In this document: in pieces, positions 17,143 to 26,500 of the stretch
How the letters are laid out: every line of letters begins with the position of its first letter
Position numbering within the stretch: position 1 is the stretch's first letter
Assembly: GCA_017508015.1 (NCBI GenBank)
Contig: JAFVZS010000103.1
Location: 1 to 37,660, forward strand
Direction of reading: 5' to 3'
DNA: 37,660 nt
Source of the DNA: Lentisphaeria bacterium
Lineage (GTDB): Bacteria > Verrucomicrobiota > Lentisphaeria > Victivallales > Victivallaceae
Position numbers and translations under genes: made by a program
The notes under the pieces: generated by a model
What the model saw: only the letters and a program-made list of their open reading frames with translations
Databases searched by the model: none
Told to the model about the DNA's origin: nothing

Positions 17143-17266
17143 CCGGTGGATGCAGTGCGAGGCAAGGTCGATGCCAAATCAAGGTAACGGTGAAGGAGTG
17201 TACTATGTACTCGACTGAACCGTTATCCGCCGATTTGGCAAGAGATTGCCCGCAATGCGCCACCGG
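17143..17266 (+). repeat. Nested-hairpin repeat, copy 3 (best preserved)
   Basis: The ends CCGGTGG and CCACCGG are inverted, and the similarity extends inward (GCAGTGCGAGGC against GCCCGCAATGCG). Inside are GCCAAATC (17173-17180) with GATTTGGC (17232-17239), TAACGGT (17185-17191) with ACCGTTA (17219-17225), and GAG-TG-TAC (17196-17203) with GTACTC (17207-17212). The whole 124 bp folds as one long nested hairpin. Confidence 0.85.
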
Positions 17267-17267
17267 A

Positions 17268-17413
17268 CGCTTATTTTCGCCGCTTATGGCGGCGACCAAC
17301 GTTCCGCCGCCCGCCCGGCGGGCCGCGAAATGGGGCGACTCCGTTGTCGTCGCCCGAATACCGCTTAAGTACTCCAAAAACCTGGCGAAGACCGGCGGCA
17401 GTTTTTTGTTTGA
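17268..17413 (+). repeat. Double-hairpin/T-tract module, copy 3
   Basis: CGCTTATTTTCGCCGCTT, GGCGGCGACCA and CGTTCCGCCGCCCG match the other copies. About 75 extra bases lie before the CGGCGGCAGTTTTTT end. The extra part (GGGCGACTCC) also occurs on the minus strand near 36540. It ends five bases before the aldolase stop codon. Confidence 0.7.
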
Positions 17414-17417
17414 TTGT

Positions 17418-18257
17418 TTATTTGACTTCACTGAAAAGCTTGATCATCTCTACAGTTTTATCAAACAGAGCCTTGCTGGGCGGAATGTAGAAATTACCCG
17501 GCACTGAAGGAGTCAAGGTCGCCCTGGCTTCATCTATGCCGCGCAGAAAAGCCTTGTGGATATCCGTACAGATATTGATCTTGGCAATACCCAGTTTGAT
17601 GGCAGCATGAAGCTGATCAACTGGTGTTCCGGAACCGCCGTGAAGCACCAGCGGAATATCGACCAGCGAAGCGATTTCAGCAAGCAGATCCAAATGGAGT
17701 TTGGGTTCGCCGCGATAATCGCCGTGGACAGTGCCGATGGAAACCGCCAGACAGTCAACCGCGGTGCGTTTGACAAATTCCACGACTTCAGCGGGCACGG
17801 TCAGAGCGGAATCTGCGCTGCTGCCGGAATCTCCGCCGGTAACATGGCCGAGCTCAGCTTCAAAAGAGCAGTCTGCGGCATGGGCGATTTTGGCGGCTTC
17901 AGCAGAAATGGCGGCATTTTCTTCAAAAACAAGCGTCGATGCATCGAGCATTACAGAAGTAAATCCGCTTTTCACGCACTCTTCAACATTTTCGATGGTA
18001 CTGCCGTGGTCAAGATGCAGCGCGGCATCAATACCGTATTTGCCGACATAAAATTTAACCATATCGGCCAGGGCATCGGCTCCCCCCATGGTATTGTATT
18101 CGGCGGGACTGGCCTGAAAAATCACCGGCACATTGCAATACTGCGATGCTTTGGCGATATTCTGAATATTCAGACTTTCCCAGCACTCAAACGCTCCGAG
18201 TGCGATTCCCTTGCTGCGGGCTTGCCGCATAAGCGTATCCATTCTGTAAAGACCCAT
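17418..18257 (-). CDS. Class II ketose-bisphosphate aldolase
   Basis: Class II aldolases use zinc to cleave fructose- or tagatose-1,6-bisphosphate-type sugars to two triose phosphates. The 279-residue protein has HLDHGST (81-87; catalytic D83, zinc ligand H84), EAELGHVTGG (133-142), VHGDYRGEP (177-185; zinc ligand H178), LHGGSG (205-210; zinc ligand H206), and NICTD (228-232). The start at 18257 follows AAGGAG by 9 bases. A longer frame to 18296 overlaps the end of the regulator gene and is less likely. It lies 40 bases after the GntR/LacI-type regulator on the same strand, so it is probably that regulator's target operon. Substrate choice between fructose, tagatose or another ketose bisphosphate cannot be decided. 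Confidence 0.9.
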   Translation of the reverse strand: MGLYRMDTLMRQARSKGIALGAFECWESLNIQNIAKASQYCNVPVIFQASPAEYNTMGGADALADMVKFYVGKYGIDAALHLDHGSTIENVEECVKSGFTSVMLDASTLVFEENAAISAEAAKIAHAADCSFEAELGHVTGGDSGSSADSALTVPAEVVEFVKRTAVDCLAVSIGTVHGDYRGEPKLHLDLLAEIASLVDIPLVLHGGSGTPVDQLHAAIKLGIAKINICTDIHKAFLRGIDEARATLTPSVPGNFYIPPSKALFDKTVEMIKLFSEVK

Positions 18258-18297
18258 GATAAATACTCCTTTTTTTAAGGGTTGGATATGACACAAT

Positions 18298-19335
18298 TTA
18301 TTCTGTTACGATCTGCGGTTCGATCAACTTCCCCCGGAAACGGCGGTGGATACACTGCCATTTTTTACCTTTCCGGCATTGATTTTTCAGCATTTGCACT
18401 GCACAAGCGGCCATTTCGGCGATCGGCTGGGCATACCCGGTAACATTCAACTCCTGAAGTTTGGGCAGATGATCGACACAAAATACGGTATTTTTACGGA
18501 GTTCTTCATGAAAAAGCTCCTGAATGACCGGAGCATTGGTTCCGATCACGGCACAATTTTCATCAAGTTCCCGTTGTAAAGCTGTGGAAAATTGCTTGCG
18601 GGCGGCGGCATCGGCATGCAAAGGCAGAGAACGCACTTCACCGGTAATTCCGGGATATTCTGCAACTCTTTTTTCAAAAGCCTGGTGCCGCTCGGCATTG
18701 GAATCGATTTGTGAACCGGAATAATTCACAAAAATCAGGTGTTTTTTTCCATGACGCACTGCGGCATCAATGATCGCGGCAACGGCATGAAAATTATCCA
18801 GTCCGACATAATCAGCGTAATCTCCGGGAATGACCTGATCGAAAAATACCAGATTCACCCCTAAAATGCGCAGTCTTTCAAAAAACTGCATATTGCTGTG
18901 CTTTTCCGCCCCCCAGACAATAAGATTTTTCACCCCTCTTGAAGCCATGCGTTCTGCAATACGCAGCTGGGCGGCGGCGGTATCCGGTCTGGGAATGCCC
19001 AAAGCCAGCAGAATATCCTCTTTTTCACAGCAATCGCTGACCGCTTCGACAAAACTTCCGGAAAATTCATGCGGCAAAGTGGTGATAAGTCCGATACTTT
19101 TCAATTCACCGCAATGAGCCTGAAAAGTATCTGCCACATAGGTTCCGCTGGGACGTTTGCGCACGATGATACCGGCATTTTCCAACTGGGCAAAAGCCCG
19201 GCGCACGGTAATGCGGCTGACGGAAAAAGTTTCAGCCAATTCCCTTTCGGCAATGAGTCTGCTGCCGGGGGGATACTCCCCGGAAAGGATGCCTTCGATC
19301 AGGCGGTCACGGATAGATCCGGTAAGATCACTCAT
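18298..19335 (-). CDS. Transcriptional regulator: GntR-type DNA-binding domain with LacI-type sugar-binding domain
   Basis: The 345-residue protein joins a winged helix of the GntR family (about 1-70; AERELAETFSVSRITVRRAFAQLENAGIIVRKRPSGTYV) to a periplasmic-binding-like domain (about 75-340; SIGLITT, VGLDNFHA, HLIFVNY). This is the same architecture as AraR, which releases its operator on binding a sugar. GGAG lies 10 bases before the ATG. The promoter at 19446-19474 is covered by a 23-bp palindrome, so the gene very likely represses itself and the aldolase gene behind it. The effector is probably a sugar or sugar phosphate. Which one is unknown. Confidence 0.9.
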   Translation of the reverse strand: MSDLTGSIRDRLIEGILSGEYPPGSRLIAERELAETFSVSRITVRRAFAQLENAGIIVRKRPSGTYVADTFQAHCGELKSIGLITTLPHEFSGSFVEAVSDCCEKEDILLALGIPRPDTAAAQLRIAERMASRGVKNLIVWGAEKHSNMQFFERLRILGVNLVFFDQVIPGDYADYVGLDNFHAVAAIIDAAVRHGKKHLIFVNYSGSQIDSNAERHQAFEKRVAEYPGITGEVRSLPLHADAAARKQFSTALQRELDENCAVIGTNAPVIQELFHEELRKNTVFCVDHLPKLQELNVTGYAQPIAEMAACAVQMLKNQCRKGKKWQCIHRRFRGKLIEPQIVTE

Positions 19336-19440
19336 GCTTTTTTCACTCCGTTACTGACCTTTGATGATATCCTGCTGAATGGCCGGAAACAGCCTCACAT
19401 TCCCGGTGTTTGAAATCCTGATATTCAAATCCGCGCTTTG

Positions 19441-19463
19441 ATGGTAATATAGTATAATACCAT
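19441..19463. promoter_or_regulatory. Palindromic operator of the GntR/LacI-type regulator
   Basis: A 23-bp site has ends ATGGTA and TACCAT and inner TATA/TATA. Ten of 11 base pairs are symmetrical around a central base. It spans the -10 box and part of the spacer of the promoter. This placement fits steric repression by the regulator encoded just downstream (autoregulation), which is inference. Confidence 0.75.
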
Positions 19464-19474
19464 AAAAAAGTCAA
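19446..19474 (-). promoter_or_regulatory. Promoter of the regulator-aldolase operon
   Basis: On the minus strand, TTGACT (19469-19474), a 17-bp spacer, and TATATT (19446-19451) lie about 115 bases upstream of the regulator start. Confidence 0.75.
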
Positions 19475-19593
19475 ACTGTTCTTTCATATTTTTTCAATAA
19501 AAACTCAAGATGATTCAGAAAAGCTGTCCGGTATCTGCTCCGGCAGTTCACAGCGCAACCGGCCTGTCACGCTCCGCAATGCGGGCGTAAGTT

Positions 19594-19887
19594 TCACTTT
19601 TCATCCAGTTCCCGCAGGATCATTTCGACCGGGGTGAGGTACTTTTTTTCCTGATTGCACCGGCGGCAGCAGACGACCATATTGCCGCGGGTACTGCGGC
19701 CGCCGCGGGAAAGCGGCACGATGTGGTCAATGGTCAACTCAGCGGCCGGAAACTTCTCTTTACAGTAGTAACATTCACCTTTGCGGAAAAGTTCCTGAAA
19801 ATATGCCGTATTGCGCAACTGCCGTGCTTTGGCTCTTTCCCGTTTTACATGAGCATCATCTTTATTGATCTCAATCCACTCATCCAT
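19594..19887 (-). CDS. HNH endonuclease-domain protein
   Basis: The 97-residue protein has a charged N-terminal helix (KRERAKARQLRNTAYFQELF) and a zinc-finger HNH domain: C39-x2-C42, the catalytic-type DH at 54-55, N69, and C74-x2-C77 with N78. HNH domains cut DNA or RNA using one metal ion. Small stand-alone ones occur in restriction, mobile and repair systems, and many are of unknown role. Its ATG lies inside the end of the receiver-domain gene (overlap ATGGATGA, 8 bases), so translation is probably coupled. A longer in-frame reading to 20013 only translates the neighbouring gene in another frame. Whether it is an active nuclease is not known. Confidence 0.8.
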   Translation of the reverse strand: MDEWIEINKDDAHVKRERAKARQLRNTAYFQELFRKGECYYCKEKFPAAELTIDHIVPLSRGGRSTRGNMVVCCRRCNQEKKYLTPVEMILRELDEK

Positions 19888-20290
19888 TGACTGCCTCCGG
19901 CATATCCAGCACGCGGCGGATCTCTTTGATAACCACCGGCAGACGGTGCGGTTTGGGCAGAAAGCCGCATGCGCCCTGTTCCAGAAGATCCGACACTTCG
20001 CTTTCCGAAACAAAACCGCTGGAAAGCAGAACCTTGACCGACGGGTCGATCGCTTTCAAGCGCAGAAATGTCTGATGTCCGCCGGCTTTGGGCATGATCA
20101 TATCCAAAAGCACCAGATCGATCTGATCCGGATTGGCTTCATAAATTTCCACGGCATCCAAACCGTTTTCCGCCAGCAATACCGAATAACCCAATTCACT
20201 TAACGCATCGATCAGAAAATCCCAGATCGTTTCATGATCATCGACGATCAGAATTGTTTCATTGCCGCCGGGCAAAATATTTTCACTCAT
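19880..20290 (-). CDS. Stand-alone response-regulator receiver domain (CheY-like)
   Basis: The 136-residue protein is a single REC domain: acidic pair D17 D18, phospho-acceptor D63 (in LLDMIMP), S90 in the switch position, and K113 in LPKP. It has no DNA-binding or enzyme output domain. Such proteins pass phosphate in relays or act through binding partners. No histidine kinase gene is nearby. Its gene overlaps the HNH gene by 8 bases, which makes the HNH protein a possible output partner (inference). The ATG at 20290 has only a weak upstream GGTGTG. The promoter at 20478-20506 would give a leader of about 180 bases that includes repeat DNA. Confidence 0.88.
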   Translation of the reverse strand: MSENILPGGNETILIVDDHETIWDFLIDALSELGYSVLLAENGLDAVEIYEANPDQIDLVLLDMIMPKAGGHQTFLRLKAIDPSVKVLLSSGFVSESEVSDLLEQGACGFLPKPHRLPVVIKEIRRVLDMPEAVNG

Positions 20291-20318
20291 AAATCACACC
20301 AGATTATTTTATATTTCG

Positions 20319-20466
20319 GTAATGTCCCAAATTTTGCGAACTCCAAACAGGAACCTGTAAACAGCCGACTCCGCCAACGTGATTTGCCAACCCGGCAAAT
20401 CACGGATCGAAACAATGCACCACCGCCTTGTCACGGCACGGTACAACGAAGCCGGAATTGTATTTT
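20319..20466 (-). repeat. Degraded miniature repeat element, copy 2
   Basis: On the minus strand it carries the CCGG/GTGAC module (20423-20466), an AATGC/CCACCG segment, an 11-bp perfect hairpin CGTGATTTGCC/GGCAAATCACG (20378-20388 and 20394-20404), and the terminal motif CAAAATTTGGGACATTACC. Module order and end motif match 28953-29225. The opposite terminus is missing. Confidence 0.6.
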
Positions 20467-20477
20467 GTTTGCCGCAT

Positions 20478-20506
20478 ATTATACGCAAAAAACCTTTAAA
20501 ACGCAA
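20478..20506 (-). promoter_or_regulatory. Promoter for the receiver-HNH gene pair
   Basis: On the minus strand, TTGCGT (20501-20506), a 17-bp spacer, and TATAAT (20478-20483). It abuts the repeat element, so the element would be transcribed as part of the leader. Confidence 0.6.
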
Positions 20507-20595
20507 ATCAATTTTATAAAAATTTCCAAAAAAACCGGTATTGTCTCAATTTTTGTGAAAAATATAACCTGCAGATGAAGCATTGCTGCCGCCGC

Positions 20596-23500
20596 TTACG
20601 TAAAGACCTCGATCACCTGCCGGATTTTCAAAGCACAAATGAATCCCTTTATCTTTTCCGGCGGGATATCCAGCATGACCGCCAGAGATTCCCGGTAACT
20701 TTGCAACTGCGGAAAATATACTGCAAAATCTGCCGCTGAAGTAAATTTGTCACTCTTATAATCAAAAATTTCCGCCCATACCGGTACGCCGTTTTCCTTA
20801 TGGATAACCACCCGGTCAAAGGCACCGGGAACCATTTCTCCGGCCCGGTTGATCAACAGGAAACGCCTTTCACACCACAACTCATATTCGCCGTCAGGTT
20901 CACCAAAGATCTGTCTGACCGGCGAAGTGCTATCCATTGCCTGAATAAATATTTCAGCTGCCGCCGGTTCCGCCCCATGCACAGCACAAAACTCTGCCGC
21001 ATCAAAGGAATCTCCGGCAAAGTGCAATTTTTCAAAAAGTTCATGAACTGCCGTTCCCGTATTTTTGCCAGTAAACGGAGTAAAACGCGCTCCCGGTGCG
21101 ACAGCGGATGCCGCACTTTTTTCACCGGAAGCAGCTCTTACTTTACGGCACACTTCCCGTACCACCGGAAAAGTTACAGCCGGTTCATTGTCACCCTCAC
21201 CGGCCGGAGCGATCTCCGGAGCATATTGGATATACCAGTGCCAATCTCCGTGAGAAAAGAGCAGTTGCGCCTGATATCCGGCAAGTTCCGGCAAAGAAAG
21301 CAATTCCTGCAGTTGGGTATCGGAATTTTGCACCCCATACGGCGGGAGCTGTTCCATAAGCAGTTTATCCGGGGAAAATGCTCCGGTAATGTTATTGCGG
21401 GAGGTCAGCATGTAAAGAGCCGACTTTGCCCGGGTCATACCGACATAGAGTGCACAGCACTTTTCAAACAGCCGGTCAGACTCTTTGCGTTGCAGATGTT
21501 CAGCAAGCTGCGGCACGTTTTCGGCGATATGCTTATCAGGCAAATAGGTCACCCATGCCGGAGTTTGTATGGTATCGGCCCACTCATTTTCGCCGTAATG
21601 GATGATCTCCGCTTCCGGCAGACAACTGCCGCCGTTATAATTGTGGACGATCAGATCCGGCATGAAAACGACGTCAAATTCCAAACCTTTAGCCTTGTGA
21701 CAAGTCATGATCTGAATGGTTTCATCCAGTGAATTATCACTTTTGCCGAGGCGGTCGATCTGCCGGAGAAATTCCCCGGCACTGCCGTCAAAAGCGGCGG
21801 CGGCATCATTGAGTATCTCCAGACGGCGGCGGTCAAACGGAGTGCATTCAAGACGGAAAACCTCCAGAAAACGTTTGGCAAAACCGGCAAGTCCGTTGAT
21901 GAAAAGTTCCTCTCTGACAGCTTCATCCAGAGGCAATGCCGGATCAAATCCCAGTTTGACAGCCAGTTTTTCCCGGGTGAGCAACTCCGGAACATCTTCC
22001 GGTGCGGCAAAGCAGAGCATATCCAGAAACTTTCCGGCCTCCGCATCTCCGGGATGCTCTGCCAGGATCAGCAATTCCCGGAAAAGGCTGAATGCCATAC
22101 TGTCCACCGGCGAAACCGTACCATCCACCGACACCGGCAGTTGATATACGCTTTTCAATACCTCGGCAAATTCCCGGGCCACCGCATTGGTCGATACCAG
22201 CACCCCCACGGTCAAATGCCGCTGCAATGCCCGTGACTGCTGCAGCAGTGTATTGATCACGGCACTTTTTGCCGGGATATTCTGAGCCGACTGCGGAGAA
22301 CTTTGTGCCACATTGATCAATGCCGTATGACCGGGCATCTGCAAATCACTGCTGATATGGAATTGAAACTGCATCTGCCGCAGCACCCGGTGAAAAAGTT
22401 CAAAATTTCCGTCGTAACTGCCGAATACCGCATTGACCGTATCCAATACCGCCTGACTTGAACGGTAGGAGCGCACCAGTGAATCCGCCGGCGTATAGCC
22501 GAGCTGTTCTCCGACCGGGCGGAGCAGATTGGTAACATAATTGAAAAGTTCCGGATTGCCGTCGCGCCACTGATAGATGGATTGCTTGATATCGCCGACA
22601 CAGAAAAAGCTGCGGAATTCCCCGGTATCAAGCTGGCTGAAAAGTTCCCTGAGCAGCGGATCAAACACCCGCATTTGCACATCACTGGTATCCTGAAATT
22701 CATCGAACATATAATGACGTATCTGCCGGTCAAGACGGAATTCCAGCGAATGATCCGACGGTCCGAGAATGATCTGCCGGGTATTTTCATCCATTGCTGT
22801 CAACAGTGCCGGCAGGTCGGAAAAAGTGATATTACCGGCACTGCGCACATATTTGCCGTAAATCCGGTCAAACTCGGCGATCAAACCGAAAACCGCCAGA
22901 TTTTTGGCCCGGCACTGCCGCAGAGCCGCCGCCCGGATATGCCGGAATGCCCGGCGCAGCAACGGTGCCAGTGATGGCGGCGGCGCACACCCCCGCCAGT
23001 AGGTCAGCGGGGCATCCGCCGGATCATCCGGCCATGAGCCGCCGTTTTTCTCATTCAGGATTTTCAGCAAACTTTCCACATCGCCGTCAAGTTTGCCGTA
23101 CATCACTCCGGAAGTGCACTTTTCCAACATACCGGCCAGAGCCGTCAACCGGCGGGCCATCACCTCATTGACTGCGGATATTTTTTCAGCTTCAAACCGC
23201 AATTCTCCGGTCAATTCCTGAAGTTCCCCGGAATCGGGAAACACCGGCAAATTCTGCCATGGCACCCGGTCAAGCTGAGGTAATGAACCGTCTGCATCCG
23301 GATGGATTTTCAATTGATAGAAGTGATGGACACTTTGCGCCAGTTCATAAATGGCAGCATATATCGAGCGGGTATCCCCGGAACCGGCCTCTTTGAGCAA
23401 TTCCCGCAAAGCATCAAGCTGCACGCCGTCGGGTATTGAACGGATCCAGCGGTGTATCGTGCGGCGGAGAAAACGGTCATCGCTTTCATCGGTCATGGCG

Positions 23501-26500
23501 ATATCCCCCCAGATGCCCAGTTCCGGAGCGAATGCCTGAAGCAGCTGCATGAAAAAGCTGTCGATGGTGCTGATTTGCAGTTCCCGGGTGTGATTGCCCA
23601 ACAGTTTGCGGATCAGGGAAATCACCTGTTCATGATCCATCTGCAAACAGCGGTTTTCCGGCCGTTCCGGTTTGAGAGCCAGTTCACAAATCCGGCGGAC
23701 GATCCGGTCGAATATCTCACCGGCGGCTTTTTTGGTAAAGGTGATAGCCAGGATCGACTCCGGTTCAGCCCCGTAAGAGAGCAGTTGGATGAAACGGGAA
23801 GCCAGTGAATAGGTTTTGCCGGTTCCCGCTGAAGCGGTGATGATATTGAAACTTTTAAAGCCGTTGAAACTGCGGCATGCCGCACAATCCCCGCCGCAGC
23901 AGCCGCATTTACTGCGGATCTCCGGCGGACAATCACAACATCTGGAGCGTCCCGCGAAATCCAACTCCGGCAGAGCCGGAAAACGTTTTTGCGGCACGGC
24001 AGATTCTTTGACCGGAAGAGTTTTTCCGGCACTTTTTCCGGACTTTTCCGGCTGAATATCTTCCGCACACTCGCCATTTTCCGGTTTCAACCACCGGAAC
24101 CCCCGCAGAGCGTGGAGCGTATCCGGCTGAAGCAGCGGCACACGGAGTTTTTCCGGATCACCGGGGAGCTGCTGTTGCGGGAAATGCCGGATCTCTTCCA
24201 CGATCCGGCCGATCTCCGATTCCGCCACCGGCAAAACTTGTGCCAGATCATCAGCGGGCCATACCTCAAGGGCACTTGCCGTCACTTCCGATGGCAGAGC
24301 CAGATAGGCACACTCGATCTCCGCACTGTCGATCATCGGACAAAGTTCCCGGAATGCCGGATCGTTTTTCAACAGCAAAACGTAGGCGGGCAGCTGCAGA
24401 CGTTTGAATCCGCTCAACTGTTTCCGGCGGTCAAAACGGCAGTGTTCTTTTATCACATTATCCACTTTGCCGGTTTTGATATCGATCACCCGCAGAATAT
24501 TTTTCCGGCGGTTATACTCGATACGGTCGACCTTTCCCCGGAAAGCCGCCCCCTGAAAAATAACATATTGCTCACTGCCGCCGAATTTATATTCAGTTGC
24601 CAGCAATTCAAAACCGTCATTTTGACTTTCAAAAAGCAATTTTGCTCCGTAAGAGAGCCGTTGTTTCATATTGACCGCAAAAAGCTTGAGCAATACCGGC
24701 AACGGCGAACCGAAACGGCGGCACAATGTCGCATCGAAATTGGCATGCAAGGCTTTTTCCAGAGCTTCTGCCGAAGGGAACCGGCGGCCGGACGGTAATT
24801 TTTCAAATGCTTCATGGCAGAGTGTACCGCCCAGAGCCGGATCGGGTTCACAGCGGGAGTAATCCACGCTTTGCATTTTCAAAACATTTTCCCACCAGAA
24901 GATGAACGGGGCCGACAGATAATTGTCAAGATCGGTCACCGAAAGATTCATACGTTGATTTTCATCACGTTTGAAATCAAGTTGTGCTTTCAGAAAAAAT
25001 TCTTTATTTCCGGCGGGAGATTCTGCAACTTTCAAAGCCGGAGGGTCGCGGAAAAGTTTGGCACAGCGTGCAAGTAATGTTTTTTCCGGCAGATTTCCGC
25101 CGAAAAATATACCGGAAGGCCGCAATGCAGACCCGTCACTGCCGGAGCGCAGCACGATCAATTGCAAATCTCCATCCCGGCGTGAAGCGGAAACACCGGC
25201 CAGATGACAAAGTGACCTTGCCAGAGTTTCCCGATTGCTTCTGATTCCGATTTTCTGCCGGATGGAATCAGTCAGAAACGGGGTGAGATCGATGCGGTCA
25301 GGGAAAAATTTTTCATTCACTCCGCAAAAGATCAGCCGTTTTTGAGTAAGGAACGGCATTTCCAGACGTCCCTCAAAATAGAGAGCTCCCGGCGGCAAAG
25401 CGGTGGTGATCTTCTCATTGCGGCAATTACGGAAAAATATTTCGATCAGCGTGATCTTACTGATCGTGCCGGTCAACTTTTCCGGCAGAGCGGCGAAATT
25501 TTCCAGTGCTCCGGTAAAAAAGTCACATTCTGCATCAAAATCCACGCCCATCACCGGTGCCGGTACCGGCCGGTTGCGGTAAACATCGGTAAAAAAGTCC
25601 CGGAGAAAACCGGCCGGAGAGAGTTTTTCCGACTGTTTTTTCCAGAAAGATATGCGTTGCAGAGCTTTTTCAAGTTTCCGCCATGCCGGAAAAGCGGCGA
25701 TATGCCGGAGCGCATGATCGAAGTTATCCGGCATCATATCAAGCTGAAACTCATCAAGTTCCTGTAAAAGTTCCCGGCACTTTTCCCGGCCGCCGGCCAG
25801 ATAGATGAGAAAATCCTCCTGCCGGATCAATTCGGAAGCATAGAGAAAGTCATCGGCATTTTTGAGATATTCGAGCAAGGTTTTTCCCAAACGGCAGAGC
25901 CGCAGAGATTTCAACGGCACTCCGGAAGGATCGGCAATGGTGACCTGACGGCCCTCCTCATTTTTCAAATCGGCAAATTCCCGGGCGAAATCCTCATAGA
26001 GCGACTGGTCGGCCAGAACGATGGCACACTCTTCCGGATCAAACAGACCATGGTTTCCGGCCAGTATCATTGCCCGGCGTGCGCCGTCAGCCGGATCGAC
26101 TGCCACATGGATATTGCCGGTATCGCAGTTAAATGGCAGATTTTCCCATTTTTCAACGACCGGGACTCCCCACTCATCGTAAAGATCGGCCATATTTTCA
26201 TGATCACCGATCCAGATTTCGATCAGACCGGGGAATTTTTCATCGATCAGAGCCAGCTTCTGCTGAAGCATCTGCGGCACGTCGGGCAATCCGGCCAGAA
26301 TGATCTTTTCCACCCCGGCAAAAGCCCCGGTATCCTGCACCGCCTGCCGGTCGCAAGCCAACGGATCGGTCAGGCCGCAACCGGCCAATTCCTGACAGTA
26401 ACGGTACTCCAGACGGCTCAATTCCCCGCCCCGGCTGCCGAGCGATGCGGCTGCATCAGCGATGGAAAATCCTCCGGCAGCCAATTCCAGACGCAACTGC

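Larger units (their letters stand above)
16799..17417. other. 619-bp gene-free block made of repeat modules
   Basis: The whole block is assembled from repeats. These are three copies of a double-hairpin/T-tract module (16835-16911, 17022-17117, 17268-17413), a hairpin module at 16945-17022, and a nested-hairpin repeat at 17143-17266. Open frames crossing it on either strand are translations of the repeats and have no ribosome binding sites. Confidence 0.8.
20291..20595. other. Gene-free stretch holding repeats and a promoter
   Basis: It holds an end motif GGTAATGTCCCAAATTTTG (20319-20337), a perfect hairpin (20378-20404), the CCGG/GTGAC repeat module (20423-20466), a minus-strand promoter (20478-20506), and a second end-like motif at 20537-20569. 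The second motif is nearly identical to 28953-28985. No gene is supported. Confidence 0.7.

Noticed and set aside
16572-17218. Several short open frames with arginine- and proline-rich products
   Set aside because: They are translations of the GC-rich repeats in several frames, with no start signals.
16835-17413. CRISPR array
   Set aside because: The three repeats are long, themselves palindromic, unevenly spaced, and separated by other repeat modules and not by unique spacers. No cas genes are present.
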